Below, in pieces: positions 6,517 to 14,108 of a stretch of DNA of 36,939 nt. Position 1 is the stretch's first letter; every line of letters starts with the position of its first letter. Source of the DNA: a virus. Under the pieces are notes generated by a model. That model was not told where the DNA came from. It saw only the letters and a program-made list of their open reading frames with translations, and ran no database searches. The stretch covers positions 1 to 36,939 of the IMG/VR virus record IMGVR_UViG_3300036853_000144. One strand, written 5' to 3'. The position numbers and the translations under genes are program-made.

Positions 6517-6924
6517 ATGATTGGAGTGCAGAGCGAACGCGGGGCGCGTCCCCGCGCCGCGGCTGTCGAAACGGCATCGGGCGCGGCCCGCCTCGATATC
6601 TATCAAGGCGACGACGAGGCGTGGGTGGTGGATGTGGATAACGACGACGGCACGCCCGCCGATCTGACGGGCTATACGACGAAAGCGCAAATCCGCCGAA
6701 CCGTGGCCGATAGCGCCCCCACGGTAGAAGCGGAGTTGATCACGGCGTTGGTAACCCCGTCGCAAATCAAGCTCGAGTTGCCGCACGCGATTACCGGCAC
6801 GCTCGGCGGGAGTTACGTGTGGGACCTCGAGATCACCTCGCCCGCGGGCATCGTGGTCACGATTCTCGCCGGGGACGTGATCGTACGGAAAGAAGTAACG
6901 CGTGCGGCGGGGGTGGCCCGATGA
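6517..6924 (+). CDS. Beta-sandwich virion-type protein (BppU N-terminal-like)
   Basis: The product has 135 residues with a good ribosome binding site (AAAAAGGAGA just upstream). Residues 25-130 show the pattern of phage baseplate or fibre-anchoring domains: a charged IYQGDDEAW strand, an ADLTGYT turn, AQIRR, and a final GSYVWDLEI pair of strands. Such domains plug accessory proteins onto a tail. It opens a coupled cassette of adhesin-like genes that lies far from the main tail operon. Assignment to the BppU-like family is by pattern only. Confidence 0.55.
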   Translation: MIGVQSERGARPRAAAVETASGAARLDIYQGDDEAWVVDVDNDDGTPADLTGYTTKAQIRRTVADSAPTVEAELITALVTPSQIKLELPHAITGTLGGSYVWDLEITSPAGIVVTILAGDVIVRKEVTRAAGVAR

Positions 6925-7691
6925 GTTGCGAATTCCGAGCGACGTTGCGCCCCGTGGGGAAGTTTCGCGTCACGTTGGCCCAAGCGTTCCCCGTCTCGGG
7001 CGGGGGCGCGGTTTCGAGCGTGTTCACGCGCACCGGGGACGTAGTCGCGCAGACGGGCGATTACACCGCGGCGCAAGTGACCGATGCGGTATCCGAGCTC
7101 GGCACGTACCCCGATCCCGCGTGGATTCCCTCCTATGCGTATGGCAAGCTCACCGGGACGCCCGCCACGTTTCCGCCCGCGGCGCACGTCCATGATGCCG
7201 CGGATGTGGCAAGCGGCGTGCTCGATCCCGCCCGCGTGCCCGCGTTGCCCTATGCGCCTACGGTACATACGCACGGTGGGGCGGATATTACAAGCGGCGT
7301 GGTGGCCCCGGCGCGTTTGGGCACGGGCACCGCGGATGCGACGGTGTATCTGCGCGGGGACGGGACGTGGGCCGCGCCCGCGTTTGCGCCTTTGGTGCCC
7401 GCTATCAACGCGCAGACGGGGACGGCCTACACGTTGACGGCGGGCGATAACGGCAAGATCGTGACGCTCAATAACGCCGCGGCGATCACACTCACCGTGC
7501 CCGCGGGACTCGGCGCGGGGTTCAGCGTGCTGCTTATCCAACTCGGCGCGGGCAAGGTGACGGTGACGGCCTCGGGCGTAACCATCGTGCAGCGGCAATC
7601 GTTCCTGAAAACTGCGGGGCAATACGCGGTGGCAAGCGTGCTTGCGTATGCGGCGAACGTGTTCGTGCTGAGCGGGGACGTAGCGGCGTGA
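6921..7691 (+). CDS. Short tail-fibre-like protein sharing modules with the main fibre
   Basis: I chose ATG 6921 (ATGA overlap with the previous stop); a longer frame upstream is not needed. The product has 256 residues. It contains fibre-type repeats: SVFTRTGDVVAQTGDYTAAQ, a HVHDAADV motif, a second HTHGGADI copy, and VYLRGDGTWA. The C-terminal 90 residues are a smooth beta-rich domain. The first 120 residues closely match the main tail fibre at 33864, even at DNA level (47 of 49 bases identical at 7160-7208 versus 34400-34448). It is probably an alternative or accessory receptor-binding fibre. Confidence 0.75.
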   Translation: MSCEFRATLRPVGKFRVTLAQAFPVSGGGAVSSVFTRTGDVVAQTGDYTAAQVTDAVSELGTYPDPAWIPSYAYGKLTGTPATFPPAAHVHDAADVASGVLDPARVPALPYAPTVHTHGGADITSGVVAPARLGTGTADATVYLRGDGTWAAPAFAPLVPAINAQTGTAYTLTAGDNGKIVTLNNAAAITLTVPAGLGAGFSVLLIQLGAGKVTVTASGVTIVQRQSFLKTAGQYAVASVLAYAANVFVLSGDVAA

Positions 7692-8626
7692 GTATCAGCG
7701 TAAAACCGTCGATCCTCGGCGTGCATATCCCGCAAGGCGTGCCGGGGGCGGGGCCGCATTTGCACTGGCGGATCTATGTAACGGCGACTCAGACCAACGT
7801 CAACGCCGTAGGCATCGCGGACCTGCAACTTTACAATGCTGCCGGGACATTGCTATCGACGGGCGGGATAGCGACGGTATCAAGTTTTTTCCAATCGGAC
7901 CCTACCTACAATGCCGATAAAGCGTTTGACGGCAGCGTGACAACCTTCTGGAATTCAAATATTCCGCCGTCAACCACGCCGCAGTGGATTGCATACCAGA
8001 TGCCCGCGCCGGGGGAAGTGGCCGTTATCCGGTTGACGCCGCGTGGCGGCAGCTCCTTTATCACCACGCAGTCGCCGTCGCAGTTCAAATTGCAATATTC
8101 CGATGATGGCTCGGCGTGGTTTGACGCGCAGTCGTATGTCACCAGTTGGAGCAATGAGGTGTTCGCCCACTCGTTCTCTGTAGGTACGCCAGCCGCTGGG
8201 GCATATTGCAACTGGCGGATAGTGGTTCTCGCGAACCAAAGCGGGACGGCGCCAAGCGGCGCGGAAGTCCAGTTGCGGGAAACGCCGGGCGGGCCGGATC
8301 TTTCGTCGCCGCTTGCGTGGCATGGAATGTCCAGCGATGCGTTCGGGGGTGGGTTCACGGGCGAAAAGGCGTTCGATAACAGCCTCTCGACCATATGGGC
8401 TGCGGCAAATCCGCCACCCAACAACTGGCTGATGAACTGCCTTAGTCGCACCGTCGCCATTGTGGAAATCACATGGCAAGCGCGGAATGATGGTTTCTAC
8501 ACCCAAAGCCCCACCAGTTTCAAAATGCAGGGATCGAATGATGGCATGAACTGGACGGACGCGTGGAATGGCACGTTCGCTACGTGGACGGCGGCAGCGC
8601 AGATTCAGACTGCGACAAAACCATGA
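7688..8626 (+). CDS. Double discoidin (F5/8 type C)-like carbohydrate-binding protein
   Basis: The product has 312 residues and a GTG start overlapping the previous stop. Two similar halves, about residues 25-165 and 170-305, each show the galactose-binding-like pattern: a KAFDGS(V/L)TTFW-type motif (AFDGSVTTFW, then AFDNSLSTIW), a W-x-A strand, and a QSPxxFKxQxSxDGxxW motif (twice). The family binds cell-surface glycans. In a phage this is probably a virion adhesin or decoration. The base composition is less GC-rich than its neighbours, which hints at separate acquisition. There is no signal peptide. Confidence 0.75.
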   Translation: MSISVKPSILGVHIPQGVPGAGPHLHWRIYVTATQTNVNAVGIADLQLYNAAGTLLSTGGIATVSSFFQSDPTYNADKAFDGSVTTFWNSNIPPSTTPQWIAYQMPAPGEVAVIRLTPRGGSSFITTQSPSQFKLQYSDDGSAWFDAQSYVTSWSNEVFAHSFSVGTPAAGAYCNWRIVVLANQSGTAPSGAEVQLRETPGGPDLSSPLAWHGMSSDAFGGGFTGEKAFDNSLSTIWAAANPPPNNWLMNCLSRTVAIVEITWQARNDGFYTQSPTSFKMQGSNDGMNWTDAWNGTFATWTAAAQIQTATKP

Positions 8627-8937
8627 GCGGTAAACCGGAACAAAAGCGCTTGGTATTCGAGGGCGCGTTGGTGGTTGCCCTCTTACGCCACCGAAAACTG
8701 GATGTGGTGTTGAGTCCCGATAGCGCCCGTGACGCGTGGCCCGAGGATATGCGCCTGATACGTGCCGACTGGGACGGGGGGCGCATCGTGTGCACGCTCG
8801 AGGCCGCGGCGTGGCCGATGGCCGGGGATTGGCTCGAGTTGCTCTACCGCCCCTCGCCCCCGCCGATCGTTCGCACGGTGCAAATCGCAAAGGATGACGA
8901 TACGCACGCGGGCGAGATATGGAGTGATGCGAAATGA
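8623..8937 (+). CDS. Hypothetical protein of the adhesin cassette
   Basis: ATG 8623 overlaps the previous stop, giving 104 residues. The N-terminus is basic, and strands rich in Val and Leu follow (residues 11-70). There is a Pro-rich loop near residue 80. It looks like a small beta-rich domain. It is coupled to both neighbours by four-base overlaps. I do not recognise it; a chaperone or accessory virion role is only suggested by the company it keeps. Confidence 0.65.
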   Translation: MSGKPEQKRLVFEGALVVALLRHRKLDVVLSPDSARDAWPEDMRLIRADWDGGRIVCTLEAAAWPMAGDWLELLYRPSPPPIVRTVQIAKDDDTHAGEIWSDAK

Positions 8938-9329
8938 AAAACGTTATCGCAGGGGACAAACGCCGCGGCACGCGGGCCGTGGACGATACCGAGGCCCTCG
9001 GGGCGATCAACTTGTTTTTCCGCGGGGCGTTCGGGGGAACGCTCACCGCTATCGGCGTGCGCCGTGATCCGAGCACGCCCACGTTCCTAGTTGATACCGA
9101 TCGCGGGGACGTGGAATTCTCGCTTTTCCAAACAAGCACGTTAACACCGGGGGTGCGGTATATCAACATCCGCTTGCGCGTGCCCGCGGCGTGGGATGCC
9201 GAGGGGGTAATGATGCGGGCGTTGTTTCACAACATGCCGAGACTCGGATTGTGTTACGAGGCCCGTGCGGATGACCGGCGTGTGCATACGTGGGTGGGTC
9301 TATGGGACGAATTCTTTACGCGCTATTAG
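8934..9329 (+). CDS. Hypothetical protein of the adhesin cassette
   Basis: The product has 131 residues from ATG 8934, overlapping the previous stop. Beta-rich segments (GTLTAIGVRRD, TFLVDTDRGDVEFSLFQ, YINIRLRVPAAW) suggest a compact globular domain. It has one cysteine and no signal peptide. The next gene starts inside its 3' end, so the exported LamG protein is translated from the same message. No family is recognised. Confidence 0.65.
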   Translation: MKNVIAGDKRRGTRAVDDTEALGAINLFFRGAFGGTLTAIGVRRDPSTPTFLVDTDRGDVEFSLFQTSTLTPGVRYINIRLRVPAAWDAEGVMMRALFHNMPRLGLCYEARADDRRVHTWVGLWDEFFTRY

Positions 9330-10813
9330 TGTGGGCCGCGATCGCCGCGGCGCAAGACGGCCTCGTTGCCTACTGGCGGTTTGACGAAGCATCGGGCGCG
9401 ATCGCGATCGATTCGGCGCACCCCGGCAAGTACGTTAAGAACGTGGACACCGATCAGTATTACCCCGATTACGGGCAGTACCCCGGCACGATCACCGGGG
9501 CGAAATGGACCGGGGGACAAGTGCACCTCGGGCTCGAGTTCGACGGGCACTCGAAGGTGGTAACCGCGCCGATCGCGCTAGGCACAACGTTTTCGGTTTC
9601 GGCGTGGGTGAAGCCAACCGCGGAAGCCGTCAACACGCCGTATGCCTACTTGCGGATATTCGAGACGGCGTATGACCAAGGGGTGTATCTCGGGACGGAT
9701 ATGAGCGGCACCAAGTACAAGTTGATTGTGAACGCGGGCTATGGCTCGAGCGGGGATTGTCAAGACGCGTTCGGGTGCGCCTCGGGGGGCAAGCCGATCG
9801 CGGGCAAGTGGCAACTCGTCACCGGCACGTTTGACGGCGCGTTTGCGCGACTGTACGTGGACGGGGTGCAAGTGGCGTTCGACGCGGGGACGGCCACGCC
9901 GCGGACGTTGACGGTGTCGATCGGCGCATATGCCTATTACCCCGATGCCGGTTACGACTGGCGCGGGGGCATCGATGATGTTCGTTTGTACAATCGGGCG
10001 TTGACGCCCGCCGAGGTGTTGGTCTTATACAACCAAGCGTCCAACTCGCGCATCCCGCCCATCCGCATCGAAAAGATGGCGTGCCGCGAATTGAATTTCT
10101 TAGGGCACAACACTCGAGCGTTGACGTGCGCCCTCAAGGCGAATAACAAGGCGTGGCGGGGGACGATTCAAGTGAAGCTTGCCCCGAACGATGCCGAGCC
10201 CGAGTTGCCCCCGCTCAACTATGCGTGGCCGGTAACGCTCGAGACAGACGGCACGTATGCGGTGCACGCGGTGGCGATTTATGATCAAGCCAAACCAAGG
10301 GCGATTTTGGGTGTGGATTTTTATGGTACTGGTGTCAGTGCAAATTGGACAAGTCATACTGAGCCCCGGTCCGTATTGGTTCAATCCTTGGACACGCCTT
10401 GTCCTACGTTGGAGCCATGCGCTTCAGGACTCTATCCCCCGCCCATGATCGTTACCGAGATGGTGTGCGAGGCATCGCCCGTTGACACAACTACGCAAGC
10501 GGTCACGTGCGGCATAAGCGCAAATCAGAACACGTACTCGGGGACGTTGAGAGTCAACTTTAATGACGGGGCGCACGATGACCAACGCGTGACGGTGAAT
10601 CAACCGATGATCGGCGGGGCGATCACCTATTGGGGCGTGGTGGCGGTTGCCACCGATGGGGCGCAACCGGTGGAAAGTGTCGAATTCATAGCGGAGTCCC
10701 CGCTAGCGAATTGGACGCCCGAAAAGACCACGCCCTATCCCCCGGTTACGCGCAAGCCCACCACCGTGCACGGTTGGCTATGCCGGTGGTTTGGGTTGCA
10801 CTGTCCGAAGTGA
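9302..10813 (+). CDS. Exported LamG-like (concanavalin A-like) protein with paired cysteines
   Basis: From ATG 9302 the product has 503 residues (GTG 9290 would add four). It begins with a clear Sec signal peptide: MGRILYALLVWAAIAAA, with cleavage likely before Gln18. Residues 20-245 are a LamG/LamG_3 lectin-glucanase fold (LVAYWRFDE start; GIDDVRLYNRALTPAEV end). Two related domains of about 100 residues follow, each with one cysteine pair (Cys261/276 and Cys389/403). The 10 cysteines occur in close pairs, including Cys494/501 at the C-terminus, as expected for an oxidising compartment. A phage tail protein would not need export, so this is more like a host-surface or periplasmic cargo protein that binds glycans. 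It overlaps the previous gene by 28 bases. Confidence 0.8.
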   Translation: MGRILYALLVWAAIAAAQDGLVAYWRFDEASGAIAIDSAHPGKYVKNVDTDQYYPDYGQYPGTITGAKWTGGQVHLGLEFDGHSKVVTAPIALGTTFSVSAWVKPTAEAVNTPYAYLRIFETAYDQGVYLGTDMSGTKYKLIVNAGYGSSGDCQDAFGCASGGKPIAGKWQLVTGTFDGAFARLYVDGVQVAFDAGTATPRTLTVSIGAYAYYPDAGYDWRGGIDDVRLYNRALTPAEVLVLYNQASNSRIPPIRIEKMACRELNFLGHNTRALTCALKANNKAWRGTIQVKLAPNDAEPELPPLNYAWPVTLETDGTYAVHAVAIYDQAKPRAILGVDFYGTGVSANWTSHTEPRSVLVQSLDTPCPTLEPCASGLYPPPMIVTEMVCEASPVDTTTQAVTCGISANQNTYSGTLRVNFNDGAHDDQRVTVNQPMIGGAITYWGVVAVATDGAQPVESVEFIAESPLANWTPEKTTPYPPVTRKPTTVHGWLCRWFGLHCPK

Positions 10814-10977
10814 GTTTTCATACGGGCCTTATTGATAAGGCAAATTCACTTAAGGAGGAAATCCTATTGCGCGTTTTGGTTACTTGCATGTAGGTAGTAG
10901 TTGGTAGTTTGATTCCACGCGGGGGCGGTTGTTTAGCGGCAACCGCCCCGTTATGATGGCGGGCGGATGGGCAGAGA
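10814..10977. other. Intergenic region with two hairpins, a micro-ORF and a possible promoter
   Basis: A small hairpin, GCCTTAT-TG-ATAAGGC (10826-10841), follows the LamG stop. A consensus ribosome binding site AAGGAGG (10852-10858) stands 8 bases before TTG 10867, which opens an 8-codon frame (ending TAG 10891-10893). A strong stem, GGGGCGGTTG (10922-10931) with CAACCGCCCC (10940-10949), follows. TTGTTT (10929-10934) and TATGAT (10952-10957), 17 bases apart, could be the promoter for the gene at 10978. There is no T-run after the stem, so simple Rho-independent termination is doubtful. A leader-peptide attenuator is possible. Confidence 0.4.
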
Positions 10978-11382
10978 ATGAGGTTAACCGATTGGCTAGC
11001 GGTGTGGGCGGATTATCTCGCCACGGTGCCCGAGGCCGAGCGGGAACGTATTGCCGCATTGCTGGCGGAAGCGGAAGGGGCGCGGGATGTCTATTGGAAC
11101 GCGCTTGCTTGCGCCGAGGATGCTCTTGGCGAGGTTCTTAAAGGACTACCCGTGCATTGGCCCACGGGGCGTGAGGGGCAAGTAGTGGGTTTAGACACCA
11201 TTGATAAAGTGTGGCATTACCGGGCCGAGTGCAGTTTTGAAGAAAACATCACGCAATTGGAGCAAACCTGTTTGCAGATGCATTTCGATGAGATGGAAAG
11301 GCCCGATCTCGAGGTGGGACTTAGCGCGACGTTGCACAATGTGGATTCCAGTTTCCTAAGAAAATTGCGGATAAAGTCATGA
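10978..11382 (+). CDS. Hypothetical helical protein
   Basis: The product has 134 residues from ATG 10978. The first half is amphipathic and helical (WADYLATVPEAERERIAAL), and the second half is mixed. Three or four cysteines are scattered without a motif. The ribosome binding site is weak (GGGCAGAG). Its stop overlaps the ATG of the following mini zinc protein (ATGA), so it leads a coupled run up to the methyltransferase. No family is recognised. Confidence 0.65.
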   Translation: MRLTDWLAVWADYLATVPEAERERIAALLAEAEGARDVYWNALACAEDALGEVLKGLPVHWPTGREGQVVGLDTIDKVWHYRAECSFEENITQLEQTCLQMHFDEMERPDLEVGLSATLHNVDSSFLRKLRIKS

Positions 11383-11504
11383 TCAAGACGCAACGCGCCT
11401 TATGCCGCGTGTGCGGCGAGGTGAAGCGGTGCGTGGAATGCCCCGGTTTCGGTTGGATTTGCACGCTGTGCAAGCGGTTGGAGATGGCATCAACGCGCCG
11501 ATGA
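11379..11504 (+). CDS. 41-residue zinc-ribbon protein
   Basis: ATG 11379 overlaps the previous stop. The peptide has six cysteines: CRVC near residue 9, two single cysteines (Cys18, Cys21), and CTLC near residue 28. The two CxxC knuckles fit a small zinc ribbon. It ends by overlapping the next ATG at 11501. It is too short for most gene finders. Its coupling on both sides supports it being real. Confidence 0.65.
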   Translation: MIKTQRALCRVCGEVKRCVECPGFGWICTLCKRLEMASTRR

Positions 11505-11587
11505 GTGTTGCCGCAAAACGGATCTGTGCGGGATGTAAGCGAATGCAAGATAAGCATCGTTATCTATCTTTAAAGCTATATGAGTGA
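11501..11587 (+). CDS. 28-residue CxxC peptide
   Basis: ATG 11501 overlaps the previous stop TGA (11502-11504). The peptide MSVAAKRICAGCKRMQ continues to LYE and stops by overlapping ATG 11580. A single CxxC could form half of a zinc site, perhaps in a dimer. The evidence is limited to the coupled start and stop and the cysteine pattern. Confidence 0.45.
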   Translation: MSVAAKRICAGCKRMQDKHRYLSLKLYE

Positions 11588-11783
11588 ACTGTTAGCATCC
11601 CGTATCCGCATGGCGGCGCGGCAACTCGCGTCCGATGCCGAGATATGCCGCATATGCCGGATCAAGCCCGAGCAACTCGAGCGTTACCGCGGCGTCATCG
11701 ATTCGCTGCGGGCCGAGACAATGGTGAGTCTCAAGATGGAGCGGGCGCGGTTAAAGGCGCGGCAAACGCGCAAGGATGAGTAA
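11580..11783 (+). CDS. Small helical protein, HTH-like
   Basis: The product has 67 residues with ATG at 11580. A short helix-turn-helix-like stretch (DAEICRICRIKPEQLERYR) is followed by a long basic helix (MVSLKMERARLKARQTRK). It stops in the base where the methyltransferase gene starts (TAATG, 11781-11785). It could help the methyltransferase or bind DNA on its own. No family is recognised. Confidence 0.6.
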   Translation: MSELLASRIRMAARQLASDAEICRICRIKPEQLERYRGVIDSLRAETMVSLKMERARLKARQTRKDE

Positions 11784-13111
11784 TGCGATTAGTCGAACAT
11801 ATCGAACGGCGGGCGTTGACCACGCTATCGCCCTACGCGCATAACGCCCGCATCCATAGCGCGGAGCAAGTGGCGCAAATCGCGCAATCGATCAAGACGT
11901 TCGGATTTAACAATCCGATCCTGATTGACGGCGAGGGCGGGATTATCGCGGGCCACGGGCGATACGCCGCGGCGTTAAAGCTCGGGATGGACGCCGCGCC
12001 GGTGATTGTGCTTGATCACTTGAGCGATCGCGAACGGCGGGCGTACATCATCGCGGATAACAAGCTTGCCGAGAATGCTACGTGGGACGATGCCGTACTT
12101 GCGGCAGAGCTCGCCGCGTTGAATGAGGAGGAGTTTGATTTATCCATCCTCGGGTTCGATGACAAGGCCCTCGAGAAATTATTGGCCGAGGATGAACCGG
12201 AGGTGCCCGAGGATGACGGGCTCGCGCCGCAATTCGAGCGGTTGAAGGAATTGCAAGCGAAATGGGGCACGGCCCGCGGGCAACTCTGGGAATTCGGCAA
12301 TCTGAAGCATCGTTTGGTTTGCGGGGATTGCACCGATGCCGGTGACGTGGCGGCGCTTATGGACGGGCGCAAGGCGCAATTGTGCTTTACGTCCCCACCG
12401 TATGCGTCTCAGCGCAATTACATGGCACCAATCGAGGATTGGAACGCGCTCATGCTCGGCATGTCGCGGAATCTGCCGATGGCGAAGGACGGGCAAGTGC
12501 TTGTCAATCTCGGCTTGGTTCACAACGAGGGCGAATGGTCGGATTACTTCTGGCAGTGGATTGAAGCGATGCGGCACATGAGTTGGCGGCGATTTGGTTT
12601 TTACGTGTGGGATCAAGGCCCGGGATTGCCGGGGGTATGGGCGGGCCGGTTTGCGCCATCACATGAGTTTGTATTTCATTTCAATCGTGAGTCACGGTTG
12701 CCGAATAAGATTGTAGATTGTGTGTCAGCGGGGCGTGTAATTCACAGCACGGGGATGCGTAATGCCGCTGGGGTAGCACAAATGAAAACCGGCGCGGGAA
12801 AACTAGTCAATGAAACGAAAATCCCGGATTCCATCATTGCCGTAATGCGCCATATGGCGCGTGGTATTGAAATGGATCATCCCGCTGTGTTTCCGGTGGC
12901 GCTTGCCGCATTCATGGTTGAAGCATGGACGAATCGAAACGAATTGTGCTACGAACCATTCGCGGGATCGGGTACACAATTCCTTGCCGCGGAGCGTTTG
13001 CGCCGTACATGCTACGGATGCGAAATCGCGCCCGAGTACTGCGCGGTGATCTTAGAGCGTATGACCGAGGCGGGCATGACGCCACACCGGATTGATCCGA
13101 GTGGATCGTGA
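11783..13111 (+). CDS. ParB-domain / beta-class DNA methyltransferase fusion
   Basis: The product has 442 residues. Residues 10-95 are a ParB/sulfiredoxin-like domain with the GHGRYAAA motif (57-64). Residues 170-435 are an N6-adenine or N4-cytosine methyltransferase: the catalytic TSPPYA (residues 203-208) precedes the AdoMet-binding EPFAGSGT (391-398), the order seen in beta-class enzymes. This fusion is common in phages and mobile elements. No restriction enzyme gene is next to it, so it is probably an orphan that protects phage DNA or alters regulation. The segment around 12660-12960 is richer in AT than the rest, which suggests a recombined target-recognition region. Confidence 0.88.
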   Translation: MRLVEHIERRALTTLSPYAHNARIHSAEQVAQIAQSIKTFGFNNPILIDGEGGIIAGHGRYAAALKLGMDAAPVIVLDHLSDRERRAYIIADNKLAENATWDDAVLAAELAALNEEEFDLSILGFDDKALEKLLAEDEPEVPEDDGLAPQFERLKELQAKWGTARGQLWEFGNLKHRLVCGDCTDAGDVAALMDGRKAQLCFTSPPYASQRNYMAPIEDWNALMLGMSRNLPMAKDGQVLVNLGLVHNEGEWSDYFWQWIEAMRHMSWRRFGFYVWDQGPGLPGVWAGRFAPSHEFVFHFNRESRLPNKIVDCVSAGRVIHSTGMRNAAGVAQMKTGAGKLVNETKIPDSIIAVMRHMARGIEMDHPAVFPVALAAFMVEAWTNRNELCYEPFAGSGTQFLAAERLRRTCYGCEIAPEYCAVILERMTEAGMTPHRIDPSGS

Positions 13112-13256
13112 AAAGGAGCTTGCGCGTTGCGATGCCGAAATCGCACGGGTTCTTGCGACGGCAGACGGGCACGCCGATAAGGATTACCTGCTCCTGCTCG
13201 GCCTGGCCGATTGGGCGGCAGAGCGGGCGATCATTGTGGCGCTGATGGAAGCGTGA
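13101..13256 (+). CDS. 51-residue helical protein
   Basis: GTG 13101 overlaps the methyltransferase stop by 11 bases. The peptide begins MDREKELARCDAEIARVL and is predicted to be two helices with a leucine-rich second half. There is no clear ribosome binding site, so translation probably depends on coupling. It is the last gene before the terminator at 13332-13363. Its function is unknown. Confidence 0.55.
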   Translation: MDREKELARCDAEIARVLATADGHADKDYLLLLGLADWAAERAIIVALMEA

Positions 13257-13331
13257 CCGTTTGGATAAGCTGTAAGGCGGGAGGGTAACGCTATCGCGGA
13301 AACGTACCAGACGGGACGATTAGAGCAGAAG

Positions 13332-13363
13332 AAAACAGGCGGATCGGGTGATCCGCCTGTTTT
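13332..13363. terminator. Bidirectional Rho-independent terminator
   Basis: A perfect 14-bp stem, AAAACAGGCGGATC (13332-13345) and its complement (13350-13363), with loop GGGT. The stem has an A-run on one side and TTTT on the other, so it works in both directions. It separates the rightward methyltransferase block from the leftward cargo genes. Confidence 0.88.
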
Positions 13364-13382
13364 GCGTGTTCGGTGGGATGTG

Positions 13383-13562
13383 TTATCGGCCTTCCTCGAT
13401 GTACTTCTTCTTGAGCCACTCGCGTATGTCGCCGAGAATCGCAAGACAGCATTCAAGCTCTTGTTCCGACATGGCCTCGTGCAACCGCTGTAATTCGGCC
13501 TCATCGGTTGGCGTGACTTGGCCCACGGTCAGGTCAAGGTAGCGTTGGCAACGGGGCGTCAT
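13383..13562 (-). CDS. 59-residue hypothetical protein downstream of secreted cargo
   Basis: I chose ATG 13562, two bases after the stop of the upstream gene; a longer frame upstream reads through that gene and is a shadow. The product is helical and acidic in the middle, with a pair of adjacent cysteines (ECCLAI). Its end (WLKKKYIEEGR) nearly matches the end of the neighbouring secreted protein (WLKKYIEKSR), also at DNA level. No function is known. Confidence 0.6.
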   Translation of the reverse strand: MTPRCQRYLDLTVGQVTPTDEAELQRLHEAMSEQELECCLAILGDIREWLKKKYIEEGR

Positions 13563-13599
13563 GATTACCGGCTCTTTTCGATGTACTTCTTGAGCCACT
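13396..13599. repeat. Repeated gene 3' end (13396-13420 and 13578-13599)
   Basis: TCGATGTACTTCTT is followed by GAGCCACT in both places, with an in-frame three-base insertion in the first copy. The repeat encodes the C-termini of the two leftward genes. It suggests partial duplication or gene conversion between neighbours. Confidence 0.65.
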
Positions 13600-13972
13600 T
13601 GGCTAGCGATTCCGAGCTCGATTGCTTGCCGCGCCACGAGGAACCGTTGTCGTACTGGTAGGCGTAAACCACCGCGCCGGTTTTCGCGTTGACGATTCGC
13701 ATCGATGCGTTTTCGCTTGAGCGTAAATCGCCTTTGACAAGAATTTTGGCCCAACCTGCCTTTTGCGTTTCCTGTGCGGTTTCGATTACGAAATCGGCTT
13801 GTTCGCGGTCCACTACGATGGTGACCGGCACGCGCTTGTTCATGATCGCGGCGCTCACGTAGGTTTCAAACCCGTTGGCCGGTGCGACGTACATCTTGGA
13901 GTTGGCGGCAATCGGCTCGAGGGCAAACATCGACGCGGCAACCGCGATAAAACACACTACTGCTTTCTTCAC
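13565..13972 (-). CDS. Secreted protein resembling an Acidobacteriota family
   Basis: The product has 135 residues with a GTG start at 13972. It begins with a signal peptide (MKKAVVCFIAVAASMFAL), with cleavage likely after residue 23. The body (SKMYVAPANGFETYVSAAI, VPVTIVVDREQADFVIE, AGWAKI, VVYAYQYDNG) follows a pattern I know from small secreted proteins abundant in Acidobacteriota genomes. Their function is unknown; a periplasmic role is inferred. In a phage this looks like host-derived cargo. A possible leftward promoter, TTGAAA then CATCAT 18 bases on, lies near 14035-14065. Confidence 0.7.
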   Translation of the reverse strand: MKKAVVCFIAVAASMFALEPIAANSKMYVAPANGFETYVSAAIMNKRVPVTIVVDREQADFVIETAQETQKAGWAKILVKGDLRSSENASMRIVNAKTGAVVYAYQYDNGSSWRGKQSSSESLAKWLKKYIEKSR

Positions 13973-14094
13973 TTCTGTTCTGATTCCTTAAGTTTGAGTT
14001 GACGTGGTGTTTGTTCCCGTCATGCTTACTATGATGCCACAAGAACTTATAGAGTTTCAAGTATTTCTAGAAGTTATTTATGTTCAATGAATGC

Positions 14095-14100
14095 TAGAAT
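14095..14100 (+). promoter_or_regulatory. TAGAAT -10 box before the coiled-coil gene
   Basis: TAGAAT ends 8 bases before ATG 14109 with no Shine-Dalgarno sequence between. The surrounding 14040-14100 is AT-rich. No good -35 is seen at 16-18 bases. It matches the leaderless-like pattern seen at other first genes in this window. Confidence 0.4.
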
Positions 14101-14108
14101 GATAGGGT

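Noticed and set aside
7970-9169. Leftward frame of 399 codons
   Set aside because: It runs antisense to three coupled rightward genes and has an Arg/Pro-rich shadow composition.
10895-10950. Short stretch resembling a tRNA T-arm (GTTTGATTCC) near a GC hairpin
   Set aside because: No acceptor, anticodon or D arm can be folded around it, so it is not a tRNA; an attachment site was also considered but no integrase exists.
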